Source of the DNA: Salvator merianae
Lineage: Eukaryota; Chordata; Lepidosauria; Squamata; Teiidae
DNA length: 64,000 nucleotides
NCBI GenBank assembly: GCA_003586115.2
Contig: QVOM02000071.1
Location: 789,377 to 853,376, forward strand
Direction of reading: 5' to 3'
The translations under genes and the position numbers were made by a program. Positions 45,856 to 55,807 of this stretch are shown piece after piece (the stretch's first letter is position 1; every line of letters starts with the position of its first letter). Below the pieces are notes generated by a model. That model saw only the letters and a list, made by a program, of their open reading frames with translations, was not told the DNA's origin and did not search any database.

Positions 45856-45965
45856 AATGAACAGGCTTAAAATTGTATCATACATTGTTAAAAAGCTAAG
45901 GACAGATTGGGCCATGCTGCAGGAGACCCATCAAGTCCAAAACACCTAATGAAAAATTAATCCCA
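45856..45965 (+). mobile_element. L1/Tx1-type ORF2 start (endonuclease N-terminus)
   Basis: The frame reads MNRLKIVSYIVKKLRTDWAM and continues LQETHQV. The usual form is an Asn at the I-V-K position and L-Q-E-T-H, of which the Glu is catalytic in APE-type nucleases. The reading ends before the PAQR8-like pseudogene. Confidence 0.6.
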
Positions 45966-46059
45966 GGACATACATGATGAGCAAGTGTGCAGGGGAGCTG
46001 GGTGGCAAGTAAGAAGCAACCATGTGAATTACTTTTCATTACTTTCACCAATTACCCTG

Positions 46060-47257
46060 GAGAAAAAGGCAAAAAGCGGTGGCAGTGAGTGACAGTGGAA
46101 GCCCACGCTTGTGCAGGGAGCACCATTGCCCTGCACCATCTATGGGCCAGGCAGCAGAAGCTCTTTGGCAGAATAGCTCTGAGGCACTGGCTGGACCTCC
46201 TTATGGTGCCCTCCAAACGCACTGCAGAGACATCTTTGGCCAAGAGCGGATAAAAGGAGGAGGAGATGAAGCGCTAGCTGGAAGAAGACACTTCGCCATC
46301 ACCTTGACCTTGCCGGCGCTGAGTTCACCATGATCTGGGGGTTGCTGCTCCTAAGGGGCTCTTCAGAATATTGTAATGTCACATTAACATTTACCATGAT
46401 GACAGCCATCCTAAAATGGATCAGCACTCTGTCCATCAGTGGTCAGCAAATCTGCAGGTTCCCTAAACTCTTAGAAGAAGACTTTCCCAAGATGCCTTGT
46501 ACCATCAAAGAATCTGATGTTCCCCAGCTTTTCCAGGAATCGTATATCCAAACTGGATATTGCTCCACAGGATAGGACTGGAGCTACTACTTCCTCAGCC
46601 TCTTCCAGAAACACAATGAAGTTGTTAAAGTATGGATCCAGCTTCTTGCAGCCTTGGCTGTGTTACTGAGGTTCAGTGTTTATGTTGAAACTGAGGAGTT
46701 GAATTTCGAGTGTCATTCTTTAGCATTCTTCATCTTTGTATTCTCTTCTGTAACATATCTGACATGGAGCCTTTTGGCTCATCTCTTACAGTTGAAATCA
46801 GAAATGTCACACTATAGTTTCTAATATGTGGATTATGTTGGGGTCAGTATATATCAATACAGAAATGATCTGGCCCATTTTTATTACAGCTTTGACCAAG
46901 CCTGGTATGACACGTTCTGGCTTTTCTTCCTACCAGCAGTTGCTTTCTGTAGATGGCTTTCCTGTGCTGGCTGTTGCTACCGCCAACTACCATTACCATT
47001 ATCCTATCAAGCAAAAAGTATGTCAGGTAATCCCAGCATGTTGCACACCATGTGATTATGTGCCATCTTGAATGCTGTGAGGAGATTGCTGCTTGGTATC
47101 ATATTTTCCAGATACTTTTCTTCTTAGTAAGTATTTATTTCTTCTCTTGTCCAGTTCCTGAGAAATATTTTTCAGGTTCTTGTGATATTGTTGGCCATGC
47201 CCATCAGATTTTCCACACTTTCCTACCCATCCGCACACTCTCACAACTGAAAGCCAG
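46060..47257 (+). pseudogene. PAQR8: PAQR8-like (membrane progestin receptor beta) pseudogene
   Basis: The reading starts at ATG 46399 (or 46396) as MTAILKWISTLSISGQQICR and follows PAQR8, a seven-pass receptor of the hemolysin III/adiponectin receptor family, for about 285 of roughly 350 residues. The family's metal-site residues remain: SEMSH in the second membrane segment, an Asp in VDYVG and HAHQIFH near 47200. Stops occur at 46573 (TAG) and 46822 (TAA). A frameshift near 46980 and a deletion of about ten codons remove the middle. The 3' end is cut at 47257 by the Gmr1-like LTR. About 330 bases upstream look like a 5' UTR joined to the coding part, so a processed copy is likely. Either PAQR8 or the close paralog PAQR7 could be the parent; PAQR8 fits the N-terminus. 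Confidence 0.82.
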
Positions 47258-47665
47258 TGTGATGGTTTGGATGGTATATCTTTAAGGAAGTTCACAGCTG
47301 GTTGTAAAGGATGATGCAGTATGTCAGGAAGACAGGGAGATATATTAAGGAGGATTGTGGAATGCTAGCAGAAAGAGAGTATACGTGGAGAAGGTAGGAG
47401 TGCTGTGTTTGAGAGGAGAGTAAGAGGTGGAAGAATGGGGATTGAGAGCAAACATCAGATGGAGGAGTGAGAGCCAGTGGCCAGACAAAGGACCAGTAAA
47501 GTTACAAGAGATGCAGAGTTGCACCCAAAGGAAAAACACCTGTGAAGGAGTGAACAGAAGAAGCTGCTGTATCATCAAGAAGCTGTGTAGGAGAGAGACT
47601 TGGAGGGAGTTTATAGTTGTTTACAAGTGTAAATAGAGAAAAGCCAGAGACCTTGTAGTCCCAGC
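47258..47665 (+). mobile_element. 5' LTR of the Gmr1-like retrotransposon
   Basis: The LTR begins TGTGATGGTTTGGATGGTAT and its first 140 bases match the 3' copy at 52924. The right border is estimated because the 3' copy is truncated. A polyadenylation signal and primer-binding site were not clearly seen. Confidence 0.75.
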
Positions 47666-47799
47666 ACATGATCCTGTTCCAGTTAGATTGCATCGTATGC
47701 GGGAGGATGGGCATCCTGAGGACTATTTCATTACTCTTTGAGCATTTAGCAATATCTGCTCAATGAAATCAGAAAACCTGGGTTACCAGAATCATATCC

Positions 47800-48411
47800 C
47801 ATTTTTCAGGCAAGGCCCTTAAAGTGTATGCTAGCCTACCAGAGAGAGATGTGAATGATTATGGGCCAGTAAAGCAGGCAGTATTGCAAAGATCTGGAGT
47901 TACTTCTGAATCCTACAGGCAAAGGGTTAGGAATACTCTATACAGTGCCCAGGAGAGAGTTTATGATTTATGGGCTAGGCTTTATGAGTTTGCCTGTAAA
48001 TGGCATCAGCCTGACAAAAGGACAGGTGAACAAGTAGTGGAGGAGATTGTTTTAGAAAGGTTTATTGAGGCATTGCCAAAACTCATAAGATTCTGGGTAG
48101 AAGAACACACACCCCAAACAGGAAAGCAAGCTGTAGAACTGACTGATAATTTCTTATCTGCTAAACAAGCTGAAGAGTTAAGAGAAAAAGGAAAGAGGAA
48201 AGAGGAAACCAGCCACAGCTGTATAATGGGGAGGGAAAAGAGGAGGACTCCACCCACAGCAAGTAAGGTTTCTAAAGAGACAGAGATTCATAAAATCCCT
48301 AGGCCTTCACAAGAGAAAAAGCTGGAAGGGAAAGCAAAGGAGGTGTTTCCAGTGTGGAAAGACAGAATGAGAGATTTCATCCACAAGGAAAAATACAAGC
48401 TTGGTCTATAG
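47800..48411 (+). pseudogene. Gmr1-like gag with SCAN-like domain
   Basis: A 195-codon open frame (47824-48411) holds a SCAN-like helical domain: ALKVYASLPERDVNDYGPVK leads into VTSESYRQRVRN, then LYEFACKWHQ and VLERFIEALPKLIRFWVEEH. The vertebrate SCAN domain was derived from the capsid C-terminal part of such a retrotransposon. The C-terminal third is basic, as in nucleic-acid-binding gag ends, but no CCHC knuckle is intact. This is the longest undisturbed retroelement frame in the window. Confidence 0.82.
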
Positions 48412-48439
48412 AAAAACACCTGAGCTGAAAAGGGGAAAG

Positions 48440-48960
48440 ATATCAGAAAGGGTTAACAGGAAACAGGTGTCAACTTTGATTGTCACTGGAAGCTTTCAAT
48501 CCCTGATACATCCTTCCTAAAGAAAAGGCATTGAGGAGCTCACTGGTGTGTTTGGAGTCATAAAAAGAATTCCATTAGTCACAGTTTATCTTGAAACTAC
48601 TAAGGGACAAATGCAGGTGACAACTGGTGTGATAGAGAGGCTCCCATATGAAACAGTGTTATGGATGGATTGATGGCTTAATCGACAGTTACTGTTAGAA
48701 GGGCTGTTAAAAGAAACTTCAGTAGAGTGTGAGCATTTGCTGGTAGTTACACCACATAAAAAGTCAGGCAAAAAAGGAAAGTATAGAAGATGAGGAAACT
48801 CGGGAAGGAGAACCAGGAAGGTACACGTTAAAAAAAGAAAAGGGAATAAAACAGGCTGATAAAGAAAGAGGAGAGCCATTAGATTGCTACGAGGAGATAG
48901 ATATTTGTACTTTACAGAAAGCAGATCCAACCTTGCAGGAATGTTGGAAGGCAGTTGTTC
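48440..48960 (+). pseudogene. Gmr1-like protease region
   Basis: The reading STLIVTGSFQSLI matches the aspartic protease active-site block L-x-D-T-G-S-x-x-S-L-I, but the catalytic Asp codon is GTC (Val). Further on, GQMQVTTGVIERLPYETVLW fits the second half of the protease. Frameshifts are frequent. Confidence 0.6.
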
Positions 48961-49029
48961 CTCAGAATCAAGAGGGGAAGGAAATTCTCACATTTATAGT
49001 TAAGGCAGGCATACAATTTTGAGGGAAAA

Positions 49030-50110
49030 GGATGCAAGGACTTCTGAAAAACAGAGCCTGTCATAGTGCCCCAGCAGTTTAGAATCAAACTGTTGACTTT
49101 AGCTCATAAAAGTCTATTAGCAGGTCAGATGGGAAGAGAAAAAACTTTGATGAGACTTAAGGAAAGGTTCTTTTAGCCCCAGATAATGAAAGATATAGCA
49201 GAACACTGTAGCTCACGTCCAGAGTGCCAGATGGTAAGGTCAAAGAATAAACTGGACATGGCTCCTTTGCATCCTATACCTATTATATCCATGCCTTTTT
49301 TGAAGATAGGTATGGACATTGTAGGACCCTTACCTAAGAGTGCTAAAGGTTGCCAATATGTGTTAGTAGTTTGTGACTATGCCATAAAGTACCTAAAGTC
49401 ATAAAGTTGCCATGAGGTCTATTACAGCCAGAGCTATCCCAGAAAAACTTAAGATCCTTGCACCTGTAGGTGTTCCAAATGAGATCTTAACAGATCAAGG
49501 CCCAAATTTCCAATTTGCTTTGTTAAAGCATCTATATTCTTTACTAGGGATAACAGGAGTAAGAACTTCCTCGTACCATCCTTATACTGATAGTTTGACA
49601 GAATGTATGAATCAAATGTTAAAGAATATGCTTAAGAAATATGCAGGGCAGAAACCCAAACATTGGGATGTGTGGCTACTTTATTTGATGTTTGCCTACA
49701 GAGAAATCCCACAGGCTTCAACACAATTTAGTCCATTTGAGTTGCTGTATGGGAGGAAGCCCAGAGGAGTCTTAAGATATTATCAAAGAGGGCTGGTCAA
49801 AGCAAAAACCTGGTCCTAAGAATTTAGAAGAATATATGGTAAAACACAGGGAAATGTTGGATAAGTTAGCAGTGATAGCCCAATAAAATGTAAAGAAAGC
49901 TCAAGAGAGCAGAGGTATTATTACAACATTAGAGCTACTAATAAGTCATTTGTACTTGGGGAGAAAGTTTTACTTTTGTTATCAGACTCTGATAGTAAAC
50001 TGCAGGCAAAATGGCAGGATCCATATGTTATTCTGGAGCAGCCCAGTAAACTATAAAGTAGATTTGAGGTTTATCATGTCAATTTGCTAAGAAAAAGGAT
50101 TGAAAGTACT
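49030..50110 (+). pseudogene. Gmr1-like integrase
   Basis: It starts with a zinc-finger region (LAHKSLLAGQMGREKTLMRL then CSSRPEC) in which the second His is Gln. The catalytic triad is preserved: Asp in GMDIVGPLP (about 49314), Asp in ILTDQGPNF (about 49493) and Glu in LTECMNQ (49601). One stop and frame change at 49402 splits the core. The block FAYREIPQASTQFSPFELLY follows. The C-terminal part to 50110 is shifted but includes a piece like the chromodomain-proximal linker. It lies upstream of RT, the reverse of ordinary Ty3/gypsy elements. Confidence 0.85.
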
Positions 50111-50224
50111 GTAAGAGCTAAACAATTACACAGAAGGAGGAATGGAGGAAGAGGAAGTGTACAATAATTTGAATGGGACTTTGAAAGAAGCCATAGACGC
50201 TTCTTAAATTAATCCTCAGCTCAC

Positions 50225-50806
50225 AAAAGAACCAAAAGAGGAATTACAAAAAGTTGTTCGAAAAGTTTAAAAATACTTTCACCACAAAGCCAGGAACATG
50301 TCCTGTGGTTGAAATAAAAACCCTATATAATTCCTCAGAATTCAAGAAAGACAATTGAAAAAGAGATACAAAACATTCTAAACTTAGGAGTAATGCAACC
50401 ATCTAATAATAATTGGACATCTTCAATTGTTCTAGTTTCAAACCAAATGGTGAAATAAGATTTTGTGTGAACTTGAGACAACCTAACAAAGTAACAAAAT
50501 CTGATTGTTATGCTATGCTGAGAATGGATGATCTCATAGACCAGTTAAAGAGTTGCACAATACTGGACAACTCTGAATTTATTGAGAGGTAATTGGCAGA
50601 TTCCATTAGAAGAATCTGCAAAAGAAAAGACTGCTTTTTCTATGCCACAAGGACTTTTCCAATTTACCAAACTTCCATTTGGATAAGTAGGTGCTCCAGC
50701 AACTTTTTAAAGCAACTTTAATTTAACGAGAGAAAGGACAGTATTGCGCCTCATAACATGATGATATTGTCATATATAACACAACATGGAAAGAATATGT
50801 AGAACA
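50225..50806 (+). pseudogene. Gmr1-like reverse transcriptase, N-terminal part
   Basis: Recognisable blocks are KFKNTFTTKPGTCPVVEIKT, the I-L-N-L-G-V-M-Q-P-S step, TLDL-type text at 50570, WQIPLEESAKEKTAF and a GLFQFTKLPFG block. The active-site Asp pair is kept as GAT GAT at 50760-50765, followed by IVIYNTTWKEYVEH, but a stop lies just before it. The frame is then cut by a Tc1-like insertion. Confidence 0.8.
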
Positions 50807-52124
50807 TATAGTATTATGCAAAAGTTTTAGGCAGGTGTGGAAAAAATGCTGCAAAGGAAGAATGCTTTCAAAAACAGAAGTGTTAATAGTTTATTTTTAT
50901 CAAGTAACCAAATGCAAAGTGAATGAACAAAAGAGAAATCTAAATTAAATCAATATTTGGTGAGACTACCCTTTGCCTTCAAAACAGCATAAATGCGTCT
51001 ATGTACACTGGCACACAGGTTTTGAAGGAATGTGACAGGAAGGTTGTTCCAAACATACTGGAGAACTAAGCACAGATCTCTGTGGATGTCGGCTTGCTCA
51101 AATCCTTCTGTCTCTTGATGGAATCCCAGACACACTCAATGATGCTGAGATCAGTGCTCTGTGGGGGCCATATCATCACTTCTTAATGACATTGGCTCTA
51201 TGTCTGGGGTTGTTGTCCTGCTGCAGAATGAATTTGGAGCCAATCAGATGCCTCCCTGACCAAATCCCAAACTCCATTTGCTGAAATGCAGCCCCAAAGG
51301 CGCAAGGAACCTACACCATGCTTCATTGTTGCCAGCAGACACTTGTTATTGGACCGCTCTCCAGCCTTTCAGCAAACAACCTGCCTTCTGTTACAGCCAA
51401 GTATTTCAAATTTTGACTCATTAGTCCAGAGAACCTGCTGCCATTTTCCTGCACCCCAGTTCCTATGTTTTCATGCATAGTTGAGTCACTTAGCTTTGTT
51501 TCCACATCAAAGGTATGGCTTTTTGGCCACAATTATTCCATGAAGACCACTTCTGGCCAGACTTCTGAACAGTTGATGGGTGTACCTGGGTCCCACTGGT
51601 TTCTGCCAGTTCTAAGCTGATGGCACTGCTGGACATCTTCCGATTTCGAAGTGAAGTAAGCATGATGTGTCTTTCATCTGCTGCACTAAGTTTCCTTGGC
51701 TGACCACTGCATCTAGGGTCCTAAACGTTGCCTGTTTCTTTGTGCTTCTTCAAAAGAGCCTGAACAGCACATCTGGAAACCACAGTCTGCTTTGAAATTT
51801 TTGCCTGGGAGAGACCTTGCTGATGCACAGGGCATATGCCCTGTGACATGAAACTGTCTTCCAAAACCTCACCTTTGTAGCACCTGACTATAATCCTAAA
51901 ATAATCCCTGACTTTGTGCAAGTGTATCTAGAAGAACTGATGATGTTTTGAAGGCAAAGGGTGGTCACACCAAATAATGATTTGATTTAGATTTCTCTTT
52001 TGTTCATTGACTTTACTTTTCGTTAGTTGATAAAAATAAACTATTAACATTTCTATTTTTGAAAGCATTCTTTTTCTGCAGCATTTTTTTCTACATCTGT
52101 TTAAAAGTTTTGCACAGTACTGTG
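50807..52124 (-). mobile_element. Tc1-like element inside the Gmr1-like RT
   Basis: The ends read TATAGTATTATGCAAAAG and, reverse-complemented, CACAGTACTGTGCAAAAC. The right side is followed by TA (52125-52126); the left flank is CA, probably a mutated TA. On the minus strand, a Tc1 transposase is readable: the paired-like helix-turn-helix LSQAKISKQTVVSRCAVQAL near 51780 and a late block KAKGSLTKY at the end (50953). Frameshifts and stops make it inactive. The Tc1 jumped in after the Gmr1-like element, and the RT reading resumes directly on the other side. Confidence 0.88.
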
Positions 52125-52126
52125 TA

Positions 52127-52886
52127 TCTCAGGTAGTAAACAAATGGAAAGAATTGGGACTTACTATTAATTCTATGAAATGCAATTTTGCATATCCAGA
52201 ACTAAAGTATCTTAGGATATGTAGGAAATAAAGGTGTAAAACCAGTGGAGAAAAAAGTAAAAGCTATCCAGGAAATACCAATACCTAAAAACAAGAAGGA
52301 AATAAGAGTGTTTCTGGGTTTAGTAGGCTATTATAGTAAATTCATTCCACATTTTTCTACCAAAGCTAAATCTTTGACAAATCTCATTAGAGAAACAGTA
52401 CAAAAGTATGTTGGACTCCATAATATCAAATTGCTTTTAATGAGTTGAAAAATGCTTTATGTAACAGACCTGTACTAAAAGGACCCAATGATGATCTATC
52501 ATTTGTGTTATATATTGATGCAAGTAATGTAGATCTAGGAGCAGTTCTTTTGCAAGAATATGAGGTTGGGGAACTTCCAGTGTTTTCTGTCTAAAAAGGT
52601 GTCACCTAGAGAGCAGAAGCATAGTGCTATAGAGAAAAAGGCATATGCAGTTATGTGAGCAGTACAATCTTTGAAAGTATACTTATGAGGAAGAAAATTT
52701 ATGGTTGTTATAGATCAGAAACCATTAATATGGCTTGAAAAAATAAAAGATACAAATAGTAGATTAATACATTGGTATCTCACTCTACAACCGTATTGCA
52801 TGGAATTTTGCCATATAGCAGGAAAATATCAAAAAGTTGCAGACTTTCTTACAGGGTATATTGCAGATTCAGAACTGCCTACCTGA
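52127..52886 (+). pseudogene. Gmr1-like RT end and RNase H
   Basis: Directly after the Tc1 insertion the reading VVNKWKELGLTINSMKCNFA continues the RT thumb. The connection region follows (KVKAIQEIPIPKNKKEIRVF, then LGLVGYYSKFIPHFS). RNase H is read as LYIDASNVDLGAVLLQE, EKKAYAVM and VVIDQKPLIWLE, in which the first Asp and a Glu are kept. It stops at 52886, 38 bases before the 3' LTR. Confidence 0.85.
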
Positions 52887-52923
52887 TTAGATAGTTCATT
52901 TCTCTTCCCTAAGGGGTGGGGAG

Positions 52924-53065
52924 TGTGATGGTTTGGATGGTATATCTTTAAGGAGGTTCACAGCAGGTTGTAAAGGCTGATGTAATATGTTGTAACCTCA
53001 GGAGGACAGGGAGATAAATTAAGGAGGATTGTGGAATGTTTGGGGGGGGGGGGAGGGAGAGAGAG
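52924..53065 (+). mobile_element. 3' LTR of the Gmr1-like element, truncated
   Basis: It begins TGTGATGGTTTGGATGG, matching 47258 onwards for about 140 bases with scattered differences, and ends at a G-run where L2-tail sequence takes over. The purine-rich GGGGTGGGGAG directly before it is the polypurine tract. Confidence 0.8.
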
Positions 53066-53180
53066 CATGGAGAAGACCCTGTTTTTAGTGTGTTCATTTT
53101 ATATTTTGTTTTTATTGCTGTACCCTGTCCTGAGACCTTCAGGTAAAGGGCAGGATAAAAATGCAAATAAATAAATAAGC
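53066..53180 (+). mobile_element. L2 3' tail fragment
   Basis: Contains TGTCCTGAGACCTTCAGG and GGGCAGGATAAAAATGC and an (AAAT)n tail, the same 3' end as 27650-27715. Confidence 0.78.
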
Positions 53181-53185
53181 AGAAT

Positions 53186-53520
53186 ATAAATCTAATGGAT
53201 CATCAAAGTCAAGAGGGGTTGTAATTTTGGTAAAGCACAACTGCCTTCTAGCGCTATACAAAAATGACTAACAAGCAAGGCAGATTTATTTAATGGGAAC
53301 ACAGATGGAAAGAAGCTCTCATTGGCTTCTATTTATGCACCTAATGCAAAAGAGGCCCCAGACATAAGAACAGTTTTGAATAAAGTGCAAAAATTTGCAA
53401 CTGGCACAATTCTCACAGTAGAATTCTCACATATTCTATTACAGTTACCCCTTGTACAAAACTGTGTTACACAAGGGGTAACTATAATAGAATATGCAAT
53501 GTATCACAACTGAGTCTGGA
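53186..53520 (+). mobile_element. L1 ORF2 endonuclease fragment
   Basis: The reading goes SSKSRGVVILVKHNC, then KKLSLASIYAPNAKEA and VLNKVQKFATGTIL, the endonuclease core of L1. It is interrupted by a hairpin at 53431-53495, described as a finding. Confidence 0.7.
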
Positions 53521-53589
53521 ATCAATAAGTTGCAGCGTATTCCACACTGATGGAATCCCACTAAAAATGCAACCCATACCTGGACAGAT

Positions 53590-54080
53590 GGCCTAGCTAC
53601 TGTTATCAATGCACTGGACACCTGATGTTTAGATTATTGTAATATACTCTTGTCTGCCTTTGTACCTGTCCTGAAAGTTGCAACCAGTGCAAAATGTGGC
53701 AGTCAAGTTGTTGAGTGGGGCACTTCGCTATGCACTCTACTGTGCACATATCACACCTGTGCTTATATAGCTTCATTGGCTCCAACCTGGTCATATTCAG
53801 CTTGGGACTCAGCAGACTGCCTCTTTTGATATAGGCCTGGGAGACCATTAAGATCTTCAGGGAAGGTCCTGCAATAGGTACTACAAATCACTGAATGTGA
53901 CTACCCACAGACAGACCTTCTCTATTGTGGTACCCACCCTCTGGAATAGTCTCCCTACTGATATCCATAAGGTACCTACACTTCTGGTTTTTAGGTGATC
54001 ACTGAAGACATATCTTTTTACCCAGGCTTTTACAGAGTTAATGTTTAGTTGTTTCTCCCATCCTTGATTTTAATCCTGTT
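53590..54080 (+). mobile_element. L2 ORF2 C-terminal fragment
   Basis: The reading DYCNILLSAFVPV, then KCGSQVVEWG and HWLQ-like text (SLAPTWSYSA) matches the L2 block D-Y-C-N-x-L and the following helices in decayed form. It ends near 54080 with an L2-like 3' UTR. Confidence 0.65.
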
Positions 54081-54310
54081 TTTATATAATTAACATGACA
54101 CTGTGGCTCAGTGGTGTCCCATAGATAACAAAGACAATTACAATCCAAAGCCTTCTGAAACCTGACTGAAATGGACTTAGATAATCAAACCTCACTGAAG
54201 TGTATCTGAAGTTGAACAACCACCATGCACTTTGACATCTTGTCCAGTCAGAACATACTGCCACAGCCATACAGCTACAGTTGCACTCAAACCAATTCAA
54301 CCTCCATTGT

Positions 54311-55807
54311 AAATTAGGTTTATCTGCAAAATTTACAAACTGTCAGCTGTTTGCAAAAAAAACAATCCAAGAAGAACAACTGAAATAGCTCAACACAATT
54401 AATATAACAAGTGGTTTCTCCAAATTCAACACAAAATGCCACTTTTAATGACTACTGCAGTTTCAGACGTATTCAACCCCCTCATGAAAAGCAGCTTTAG
54501 GACTTAATAGAGCACCCCTTTGCTGTTGTGACCTGCTGCAAATGCGATGCATAGCCAGACACCAGCTTCTGGCAGCATTCCGTAGGAATCTTAGCCCGTT
54601 CCTCATGAGCAATGGCCTCCAGTTTACTAATATTCTTGGGTTTGCATGCTGCAGCCGCCTTCTTCAAATCCCGCCACAGACTTTCTATGCAGTTCAAGTC
54701 AGGCGTCTGTGACAGCAAGTCCAGAATCTTCCAGGACTTCCACTGAAACCAAACCTTGTGGACTTCGAAGTATTTGGAAGGTTCAATGATGCTCAAGCTT
54801 CATCTTCCTCACAGAAGGCATGACTTCTTTTCCTAGAATTTCCTCATACTTGAGTGAACCCATTATGCCCTCCACAAGCTGCATGTTTCCAGTGCTAGTG
54901 GAAGCAAAGCAGCCCCAGAGCATCACTGAGCCCCCGCCATGCTTCACTATAAGCAGGATGTTGTTTTCAGTGTGTATGCTTCATTCGTCCTCCTCCAGAC
55001 ATACCACTGATCCGTGAGCCCAAAAGTTCCAGTTTTGTTTCATTGCTCCACAGAACAGAATCCCAAAACCTTTGTGGCTTATTTATACAGTTTTGAGCAT
55101 ATTGGAGCTGACTTTTCCTGGAGTTCAGGCATAAAGACCTTTAGTATTTAGTATGCACCTTACTGCGCAAATGGAACCCTCAGTGCTTACTGCCACCAAA
55201 TCTTACTGCAGGTCTTTTGCAGTCACTTGAGGCATTTTGACCACCTGCCTCCTCAGTATTCTGGTGGCGGCCACTAATAGCTTCCTCTTTCTGCCACATC
55301 CAGGTAGTGTAGCCACTGTTCCTTTAACTCTGAACTTGCAAACTATGCTTCCTATTGTATCTCTAGAATCATTCAGTGCCTTTGCTATCTTTTTGTATCT
55401 CTTTCCTTGTTTATGCAAGGCAATGATCTCCTCTCTTACCTGTTTGGGCCACTCTCTTGACTTAGCCATAATTCTAACATGCCATCAAACGTCACAGTCA
55501 ACAAAGCCACAGCCAGTCCAGGTTTTTATGTGTTTTATCTCAAGCACAACTGATGCAACTAATGAAGCCCTTGATTAGTTGCATCAGGTGTGCTTGAGAC
55601 AACACCTGATTTGCACAAGTGTGCTCTTATGAGCTATTCTGTTCAAGGAATTGAATACTTCTGAGACTGCAAGTAGTCATTAACAGTGATATTTTGTGTT
55701 GAATTTTGAGAAACCACTTGTTATATTAGTTGAGCTATTTAAATTGTTCTTGTTTGGTTTTTTGCAAACAGCTGACAGTTTGTAAATTCTGCAAATAAAC
55801 CTAATTT
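54311..55807 (-). mobile_element. Tc1-like element with ~175-bp inverted ends
   Basis: The left arm (54311 to about 54484) and the right arm (about 55638 to 55807) are inverted repeats over their whole length, starting AAATTAGGTTTAT on the left. On the minus strand the transposase starts at 55469 (MAKSREWPKQVREEIIALHK), with the helix-turn-helix ALNDSRDTIGSIVCKFR. After a stop at 55203 it continues through HGGGSVMLWGCFA near 54930, then a decayed C-terminal part. Several stops follow, so it is inactive. A TA duplication was not clearly found. Confidence 0.87.

Noticed and set aside
47258..53065. Two separate retroelements (an integrase-bearing one and an RT-bearing one)
   Set aside because: Integrase before RT first suggested two elements, but matching LTR starts at 47258 and 52924, a single polypurine tract and a SCAN-like gag fit one Gmr1-like element.
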